Virus record (IMG/VR): IMGVR_UViG_3300037961_003502
Coordinates: 1-36,281 of that record
DNA length: 36,281 nt
DNA from: a virus
Direction: 5' to 3' (one strand)
Below the pieces are notes generated by a model. The model was not told the DNA's origin. It saw nothing but the letters and a program-made list of their open reading frames with translations, and ran no database searches. The position numbers were made by a program, and so were the translations under genes. Positions 30,887 through 36,281 of this stretch are shown here, one piece after another (position 1 is the stretch's first letter; each line of letters opens with the position of its first letter).

Positions 30887-32559
30887 AACATTCTCAAACC
30901 ACGTTCCGCATAAGGATTCTTTTTGTCATCATGGTTTACCAACGCCATACCTATTGCGATAATTAAAGCAACTGTTCCATCTATTCTATCTACTGATTTT
31001 TGTTTATCAGGTTTCATATTTCCTGCAGGATCTTTCCTAACTATAGTATTAGATATATTCCAAGACATAATTGGACAACCCGAATGAACCAACTCCTGTC
31101 CCACAATTAGTCTTTCTAGTTCTGCTGTTGGACTAGCCATAGATAAAAAACCCATTCCAAAAGGCGTCATCTCTACATTATCTTTTTCTAATGCAGAAAC
31201 TAACTCTCCTGCGAAATGCCTGTCATAACCAAAATGCTCAATAGCAAATTGTCCATTTCTTTTTACGATTGAATCTCTAATAAAATCCCAATCAGTAGTC
31301 TTACCTTCTGTTAAAATTAAATTATAATCTTTTGCCCATAAATCATAGGGAACCTGATCTCGTTCACATCTAGCTCTTAAATCTTCCATAGGAACAAAAA
31401 AATCTACAATTATGTGTGGTTTATCTAACCCTTTTTGTTTTGGGAAAAAATAGGCACAAGAAGATAGGTCATTTACTCTTGCTAAATCCATTCCCCCATA
31501 ACATTTTTTTCCTATTAAATCTTTTTCGTAAAAATTTCTTTGGCATTTTTTCCAAAAGTCCATTCCAATCCATGCCTCAGAAACGTCTGTCCAAATATTT
31601 AGCTGTTTATTTAAAAATGTGTTTAGTTTACTAGGCATTTGAGAAACTTTTTCTGCTTGAGATTTCATATAATCAAGCTCTTTGCCTATTCCTAAATTTG
31701 GATTAGCGATAAACCAATTCTTTTCATTTCTCCAATCATCTATATTTTCTTTTTCTAAAGTATAAATAACTCCAAATTTTTGATCATAGTTAATTTGATT
31801 TTCTAAAATTTTTATCAAATGCTTACGTTCTTCGTAGCAGATACCGAACTTATCATAACCTGCTGTTGTAATACTTATCATGTGATAGTTACGTCTTGCT
31901 CCAAAAGCGTCTTCCATGACGTCCCATAACTCTCTTTTTTTCCAAGCATGTAACTCATCAGCATAAACTGAAAAAGGATTTAAACCGTCAAGGGTTTTTG
32001 AATCTGATCCTAATGGTTTTATAAAAGAAGTTCTACCTGTATCTTTTACATAAATAGTGCTTCTGCCTGTCAGCACTTGATATATTTGCGTTAGAGAATC
32101 GCTTTGGCTTATATATGCACGACAATCATTGTATAACAATCTAGCTTGATCTTCTTTAGTTGCTACACAATATATTTCCGCACCTTTCCTATCTACAAAA
32201 GCTGAATCATAACAAGCACCTGCACTCGCCATAGTTGTCTTTCCGTTTTTTCTAGGAACTTCTATATAAGCAGTTTTGTATCTCCAAAAGTTGTCTTCAT
32301 CTAGCCAACCATAAATATTACCGAATATAAATTTTTGCCAAGGCTCTAGCTCTAGGCTTTTACCCTGATATGCACCTTTATAATGCTTCAAATATTTACA
32401 AAATTTAAAAAACTTATTAGCACTTTCAGGGCAAAAATGGTATTGCCAAGTTTTTTCCAAATCTTTTAGGTGTCTTTCACAAGCTAGCTTTACATATCTA
32501 CAAGCAGGAATCTCTTTATTTACTACCGCTTTAGCGTAATCTGTAGTTTCATCTTGCAT
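30883..32559 (-). CDS. Terminase large subunit
   Basis: 558 residues. The N-terminal ATPase has LELEPWQKFIFGNIYGW, Walker A VPRKNGKTT (101-109), Walker B FSVYADEL (196-203) with D201/E202, and the coupling motif SITTAG. The C-terminal nuclease has YGGMDLARVNDLSS with its catalytic aspartate, and a late VDRIDGTVALIIAIGMAL. This is the HK97/lambda-type TerL that pumps and cuts DNA. It follows TerS without a gap. It is one of the best markers for placing this phage. Confidence 0.95.
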   Translation of the reverse strand: MQDETTDYAKAVVNKEIPACRYVKLACERHLKDLEKTWQYHFCPESANKFFKFCKYLKHYKGAYQGKSLELEPWQKFIFGNIYGWLDEDNFWRYKTAYIEVPRKNGKTTMASAGACYDSAFVDRKGAEIYCVATKEDQARLLYNDCRAYISQSDSLTQIYQVLTGRSTIYVKDTGRTSFIKPLGSDSKTLDGLNPFSVYADELHAWKKRELWDVMEDAFGARRNYHMISITTAGYDKFGICYEERKHLIKILENQINYDQKFGVIYTLEKENIDDWRNEKNWFIANPNLGIGKELDYMKSQAEKVSQMPSKLNTFLNKQLNIWTDVSEAWIGMDFWKKCQRNFYEKDLIGKKCYGGMDLARVNDLSSCAYFFPKQKGLDKPHIIVDFFVPMEDLRARCERDQVPYDLWAKDYNLILTEGKTTDWDFIRDSIVKRNGQFAIEHFGYDRHFAGELVSALEKDNVEMTPFGMGFLSMASPTAELERLIVGQELVHSGCPIMSWNISNTIVRKDPAGNMKPDKQKSVDRIDGTVALIIAIGMALVNHDDKKNPYAERGLRML

Positions 32560-33189
32560 TTAGGATAAAAAGTCATCTCTTATATCTCTTACCATCTTAC
32601 CTGTTTGTTGCTGTTCACTAGGAAAAAGTTTATCTCTTAACTTATCCATTCTATTTTGTAAGGCTAATAATTGATTTTGTAGTGGGTTCGTATAAGTTGC
32701 ACCTGTTTTATCACTAAATAGTATATCCCCTTCCGCCTGTATTCTTTTTCTAATATGATAAACTTGAGCTAACGTATAAGCGTATTCTGCAACTCTATCT
32801 AATTCATCTTCTCTATATGATCTTATCTTATGTAATCTATCTAACTCTTCTCTAGTAGTTTCCTCTACGGCATCTGCTAAAGCACTACTACCTTCTAGGT
32901 TTCTACTTTTTTGTAACCTATCAAGATACCAAAAAATAGCCTTCTCATTTCCTGATTCCACTAACTGTTTTAATTCAAACTTTGCCCTTAATGGCAGTTT
33001 AGATTTTAATTCAGATATTCTGTCTAAAAATGTAGGGTTTTTTTGTATATAATTGTATAGCGTTCCCCTGCTAATACCTGCGAAACTACAGGCTTCTGTG
33101 TCTGTAGCACCTATTGCAAAAGCTTGCTCTAATTTTTGAACAACCTCATCTCTAACAATACTAGGTCTTCCTACTTTTTTTTCGCTCAT
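32560..33189 (-). CDS. Terminase small subunit
   Basis: 209 residues. The N-terminal HTH (VVQKLEQAFAIGATDTEACSFAGISRGTLYNYIQKNPTFLDRI) recognises packaging DNA, followed by a helical oligomerisation part (LKSKLPLRAKFELKQLVESGNEKAIFWYLDRL) and a second long helical region. It overlaps the dioxygenase gene by 4 nt (ATGA), placing DNA modification and packaging in one operon. The C-terminal 90 residues are longer than in many TerS proteins. Confidence 0.85.
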   Translation of the reverse strand: MSEKKVGRPSIVRDEVVQKLEQAFAIGATDTEACSFAGISRGTLYNYIQKNPTFLDRISELKSKLPLRAKFELKQLVESGNEKAIFWYLDRLQKSRNLEGSSALADAVEETTREELDRLHKIRSYREDELDRVAEYAYTLAQVYHIRKRIQAEGDILFSDKTGATYTNPLQNQLLALQNRMDKLRDKLFPSEQQQTGKMVRDIRDDFLS

Positions 33190-33992
33190 TTTGTATTAAG
33201 AAAACATTTTTGAGGATAAAATACTAAACTGTTTCTATACCCGTCTTCGTGTGTTTTGTGTATAGGTGTAACGCAATGTATATTACGCCAAACAGGAAAA
33301 ACTAAAATACTATTATCACATTGATCGAAACAAAGATCGTAGTCAGGTATATATAGATTACCTCCATTTGTACCATATTTTTTAGATACAATTATATTAC
33401 AAGTTTCAGTTATATTAGCTCTATCTATGTGAACAGGTACAGAAATATTATAATTACTTATACTAGAAGTAAAAATACTACCAAACTTCCACTTATCTGC
33501 TACAGTTTCAACTGCTTTTACATGGTTGAGATAAGCGTCAGGACAGTGTTTTTTATATATATTTTCACATTCTTTACATAGTTTTAGCATAGCTTTTATA
33601 AAAGTCTGTGCAGATTCTACTGTATGAACGCTAGATATTCGAGGTTCCATACGCCTCATATTAGGTTGTGCTTTTACTGATCCTAAAATAGTTGAGTATT
33701 TTTTTTCTTTTTTAGCTAAAGCATTTTGGTGAGCAAGTTCTTTTTCATATCTACCTTTAAATTCATCTGTTCTAAACAAAGCAGTTTTTGGAACTCGTTT
33801 CGATAAAAACTCTGCATTCGCTACATCAGCAATTTTACAAGCCTTTTCTGTCATTTTTGTTAGAAAAAATCCGCAAATACTTCCGTCTTCATCTTCAAAA
33901 AGACAGCTTTCTGTAACATTTGGTTCTATATCATCAGCTTTATCTGAAATTTTATATTCATGTTCTACTTTTTTTAATTTTAATCTTTTCAC
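33186..33992 (-). CDS. TET/JBP-family 2OG-Fe(II) DNA dioxygenase
   Basis: The GTG at 33990-33992 was chosen: it overlaps the upstream stop (TAGTG) and has AAAGGA before it; a TTG 30 nt earlier is an alternative. 268 residues. The C-terminal half carries the TET/JBP core: VPVHIDRANI with metal ligands H188 and D190, GGNLYIPDYDLCF, the second histidine in NIHCVTPI (H239), and GYRNSLVFY with the 2-oxoglutarate-binding arginine (R253). Such phage enzymes oxidise 5-methylcytosine or thymine in DNA to the hydroxymethyl base. Two glycosyltransferase genes directly upstream would then decorate that base. Confidence 0.85.
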   Translation of the reverse strand: MKRLKLKKVEHEYKISDKADDIEPNVTESCLFEDEDGSICGFFLTKMTEKACKIADVANAEFLSKRVPKTALFRTDEFKGRYEKELAHQNALAKKEKKYSTILGSVKAQPNMRRMEPRISSVHTVESAQTFIKAMLKLCKECENIYKKHCPDAYLNHVKAVETVADKWKFGSIFTSSISNYNISVPVHIDRANITETCNIIVSKKYGTNGGNLYIPDYDLCFDQCDNSILVFPVWRNIHCVTPIHKTHEDGYRNSLVFYPQKCFLNTK

Positions 33993-34693
33993 TATAGTTT
34001 TCCTTTCGGCTTGCCTCCCCAATTAGTATTAGCAAAATGAACAGCAATAGCTTTATCGGAGAAATGATCTTTGTCGGCAAATATTTTAAACCTAGTTTCT
34101 CTATCTAAACTTTTGGTTTGTTTGCCATTTACTTTCATTCTTTTGAATTGATCCAATAAATGAAAATAAGGTTTAGGATATAGGGTTACATCACTCCTAT
34201 TCTGCCACACATTATTTAAAAAAGTTGGACCCGTTCTAATATCACAGTTCTCATGCCTATGCTCTCGATACCATTTAGGGAATTGATATAACGCTTCATT
34301 TATAGCGTTGTGATTTTTTGTAGCTCCTAAAATACAGTTGAGAAAATATTTTTTTGATATTTTACCTGAAAAACAAGTAACCCTAGGATCATCTGTAATA
34401 AGATCGAATGACCTAATAGGCATGAAATCACAGTCAATATAGATACCTCCATACTGTTTCACCACTAGTATTCTATATATATCAGCTAAACCTGCTAAAC
34501 TACCTATATTTGTTACATCGTCAATCAATGGCTGAATAGTTTTTGGAACTTCAACATCTTTAATAGAGTCATTATCAAAAGTCATAAAATTATAACCTTT
34601 GTTTATAACTTGAAACTCTTCCCACCATTGCTCAAATAGATCAGGCATTTTTTTCTTACCTAACCATATTCTCATTATATTTTTTGGAATCAT
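33992..34693 (-). CDS. DXD-type glycosyltransferase (Gly_transf_sug/GT32-like)
   Basis: 233 residues. IPKNIMRIWLGKKKMPD, GSLAGLADIYRILVVKQYGGIYIDCD (DCD at 87-89) and the later TGPTFLNNVW and AVHFANTNW are the signature of the sugar-binding DXD glycosyltransferases related to OCH1. It transfers a sugar from a nucleotide sugar. Sandwiched between a TET-associated-type glycosyltransferase and the dioxygenase with 1-4 nt overlaps, its target is most likely the hydroxymethylated DNA base or the first sugar on it. Surface glycosylation is the alternative. Confidence 0.85.
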   Translation of the reverse strand: MIPKNIMRIWLGKKKMPDLFEQWWEEFQVINKGYNFMTFDNDSIKDVEVPKTIQPLIDDVTNIGSLAGLADIYRILVVKQYGGIYIDCDFMPIRSFDLITDDPRVTCFSGKISKKYFLNCILGATKNHNAINEALYQFPKWYREHRHENCDIRTGPTFLNNVWQNRSDVTLYPKPYFHLLDQFKRMKVNGKQTKSLDRETRFKIFADKDHFSDKAIAVHFANTNWGGKPKGKL

Positions 34694-35469
34694 ACTTTAA
34701 ACCTTACTTTTTTGTGAGTAACTCGTTTTAATCTCAAATTAGGCACATTGCCACTTTTATAATAAACTTTAGCTAAATCAGGGTACGTTTGTTCGATCCA
34801 AGTTAGTTTCTGTTTATGATCTTCATAGCGTTTTTCTTTACCTCCTAACAATCCTTGTATTCCACCTTCAGCAAAATATTTAGTCTTAATGCAAATGCCA
34901 TCAAACCTAACTACAGAGCCATAAAGGTTATATGATAATATAGATGATAAATAGTCCTCACCGCTTGAGAAGTCTTTTCGACCTTCACCCCAAACAGGAC
35001 ATTTGCCATAACTACCGAAAAATGCTCCAATAATATAACGCAATCCTATGGATATTGTATCAGACATGAAGAACCCATTATAAACAGGATTGACTGCCCA
35101 CATTCTTGCATTAATTTTTTCACAAATAGAGTAGCCCTTTTCTACAATCTGATCTAATGAAGAGTCATATTCTATTAACTTATCTCCATTTTTTTTTGCT
35201 AAAGAAATAATATCATCATCTAAACAAAATATTTTAGTATCTTTATCGTAGTAGTTATTAATAAAAATTCTTTGTTTTCCAATTCCAAGCTCACCAACAA
35301 CTATATTAACATTACTCAACGCTTTTTTATAGATTTTGTACTGCTCATCATTAGCAACAAAAACTGTCACATTAGACATTTTAGCGTCTAATTTTTTTAA
35401 TGTTTTTAAACTACATTCTTTTATTCTGTCAGGTCTTTGATAAGAAGGAATAGCTATTTGATAATCCAC
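34690..35469 (-). CDS. TET-associated-type glycosyltransferase (TAGT-like)
   Basis: 259 residues with a GT-A fold pattern: MDYQIAIPSYQRPDRI, a VTVFVANDEQ strand, LGIGKQR (61-67), FCLDDDI with the metal-binding DDD (84-86), and SSGEDYLSSILSY with E171/D172. This combination (xPSyxR, GigkqR, lDDDi, GED) is that of the glycosyltransferases associated with phage TET/JBP enzymes, which attach sugars to hydroxymethyl bases in DNA. It overlaps the ParB-like gene by 1 nt and the next glycosyltransferase by 4 nt. Confidence 0.72.
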   Translation of the reverse strand: MDYQIAIPSYQRPDRIKECSLKTLKKLDAKMSNVTVFVANDEQYKIYKKALSNVNIVVGELGIGKQRIFINNYYDKDTKIFCLDDDIISLAKKNGDKLIEYDSSLDQIVEKGYSICEKINARMWAVNPVYNGFFMSDTISIGLRYIIGAFFGSYGKCPVWGEGRKDFSSGEDYLSSILSYNLYGSVVRFDGICIKTKYFAEGGIQGLLGGKEKRYEDHKQKLTWIEQTYPDLAKVYYKSGNVPNLRLKRVTHKKVRFKV

Positions 35470-36104
35470 TATTCATTCTCCTCTTTATATTTAGTTAGTA
35501 AATCTAAAACAACGCCACCAATGTATATTTCATTTTTTCTAAACCAACTTAATACTTTAGCCATTTCTTCATAGTCATCTAGGTTAAAATCAATTACATG
35601 ACCTCTGACTGTGTTTTCTACTAACTGTGTTAGCTTTTCGTTTTCTTCTTCATCGTCATCATCTAAAATACTGTAATCAATATCCGAATTAGTTAAAAAT
35701 GTTGCATCATAACCTGTCATGGTAATATCAAAATCAGATTTATCTACATCTTTTAATAGCTCTGTAAGATCATCAAAATTGACTTGAGATAATTCTGCAA
35801 TGCGATTATCAGCAATCATATCAGCCCATTCTTGTGCTTCAGATTCATAGTCTTGATAATCAACAGGAACTTTTTTCATTCCTAATTTCTGTGCTGATAG
35901 CAACCTTCCATGACCTTTTATTACAAAACCACTTCTTTTTGAAATAGTTATTGGTGATCTAAACCCTTGAGCTTCTATAATTTTTGAAAGAACATTAACT
36001 TGCAGTTCAGGGTGCTTATTTGGATTCTTGGGATTAGGTATAACCTTTGCAACATCTACTAACTCATCATGTGAACAATATATTTCTATTTTTCCTACCT
36101 TCAT
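35469..36104 (-). CDS. ParB/Srx-like N-terminal domain protein
   Basis: 211 residues. VAKVIPNPKNPNKHPELQVNVLSKIIEAQGFRSPI, then FVIKGHGRLLSAQKLGMKKVPV with the ParB box GHGR (64-67), and ADMIADNRIAELS form a ParB-like nuclease/CTPase domain. In phages this domain often accompanies DNA methyltransferases and base-modification genes. The acidic C-terminal 80 residues include DDDDEEENEK. An AAAGGAG site precedes the ATG. It probably provides DNA targeting for the modification enzymes (inference). Confidence 0.78.
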   Translation of the reverse strand: MKVGKIEIYCSHDELVDVAKVIPNPKNPNKHPELQVNVLSKIIEAQGFRSPITISKRSGFVIKGHGRLLSAQKLGMKKVPVDYQDYESEAQEWADMIADNRIAELSQVNFDDLTELLKDVDKSDFDITMTGYDATFLTNSDIDYSILDDDDEEENEKLTQLVENTVRGHVIDFNLDDYEEMAKVLSWFRKNEIYIGGVVLDLLTKYKEENE

Positions 36105-36128
36105 ATTTCTCCTTTAACTTATTTTTTT

Positions 36129-36281
36129 CTAAACATGAACCCTATCATCACAACAACCGCAAAACGTCTCTAAATGAGCATTTAAACGCTTACAGTACAC
36201 CTTCTGATAATGATCTGGATTCCTTCTACATATTAATTTTATCTCCCCACCCCCCAAATCATTGCGAATAAATATATTTAG
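36129..36281 (-). CDS. Possible cysteine-rich small protein (5' end not seen)
   Basis: A frame open from the window edge to the TAG at 36129-36131, about 50 codons, containing ICRRNPDHYQKVYCKRL and FCGCCDDRVHV. It has no ATG; a TTG near 36259 is the only common start. The cysteine/histidine pattern could bind zinc. It stops 25 nt before the ParB-like gene. It may be the tail of a gene beyond the window or, if the genome is circular, a short gene with a rare start. Confidence 0.3.
   Translation of the reverse strand, partial: LNIFIRNDLGGGEIKLICRRNPDHYQKVYCKRLNAHLETFCGCCDDRVHV

Noticed and set aside
36240-36262. G-quadruplex
   Set aside because: Only two G-runs (G6 and G4) occur close together; four are needed within one molecule.
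1-36281. CRISPR array, insertion sequence, integrase or lysogeny module
   Set aside because: No regularly spaced repeats, transposase motifs, tyrosine/serine recombinase motifs or CI-like repressor were seen on either strand.

Overview
The window is an AT-rich, densely packed genome, or most of a genome, of a tailed double-stranded DNA phage with siphovirus organisation. It has a TerS/TerL, HK97-type portal, ClpP-like protease and capsid module, followed by a long non-contractile tail module with G/GT chaperones, a TP901-type tape measure and a J-like tip protein. Essentially every gene is on the minus strand, so the functional order runs from 36281 down to 1. No integrase, repressor, DNA polymerase or photosynthesis gene is visible, so a virulent lifestyle that relies on host replication enzymes is inferred. 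The host is uncertain. A textbook glutamine-riboswitch (Downstream-peptide) element points to a marine picocyanobacterium, whereas a PEP-CTERM protein points to a host with an exosortase system.

Layout in transcription order. (1) 36281-33186: a DNA-modification cassette made of a ParB-like protein, a TET-associated-type glycosyltransferase, a DXD glycosyltransferase and a TET/JBP-family 2OG-Fe(II) dioxygenase, all overlapping and leading directly into the terminases. (2) 33189-30668: TerS, TerL and a small HTH protein. (3) 30660-28620: an accessory block of small genes and a DUF932 protein. It is driven by copies of a conserved promoter/leader repeat and contains the only plus-strand unit, a glutamine riboswitch with a 20-residue peptide. 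(4) 28559-21242: portal, protease/scaffold, major capsid, head-tail connectors, two membrane proteins and the major tail tube protein. (5) 21198-19944: an unusual three-gene insertion ending in the PEP-CTERM protein. (6) 19941-8588: a second, enlarged tail tube paralog, G/GT chaperones with a -1 frameshift, tape measure, distal tail proteins, a J-like protein and three tandem fibre-like proteins. (7) 8470-1: promoter repeat copy, small early-type genes, a muramidase-like lysis gene, a HIRAN-like protein, DnaB helicase, an SSB-like protein, a NinG-like nuclease, a phosphoesterase and an HNH endonuclease cut by the window edge.

The genes most worth attention are the hypermodification cassette, the riboswitch unit and the PEP-CTERM protein. 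Joining the two window ends would give the HNH gene an immediate stop codon and put it just upstream of the modification cassette and terminases, the usual position for a packaging HNH. The window could therefore be a complete circularly permuted genome. In that case no cytosine-5 methyltransferase is encoded, which leaves the substrate of the dioxygenase open.
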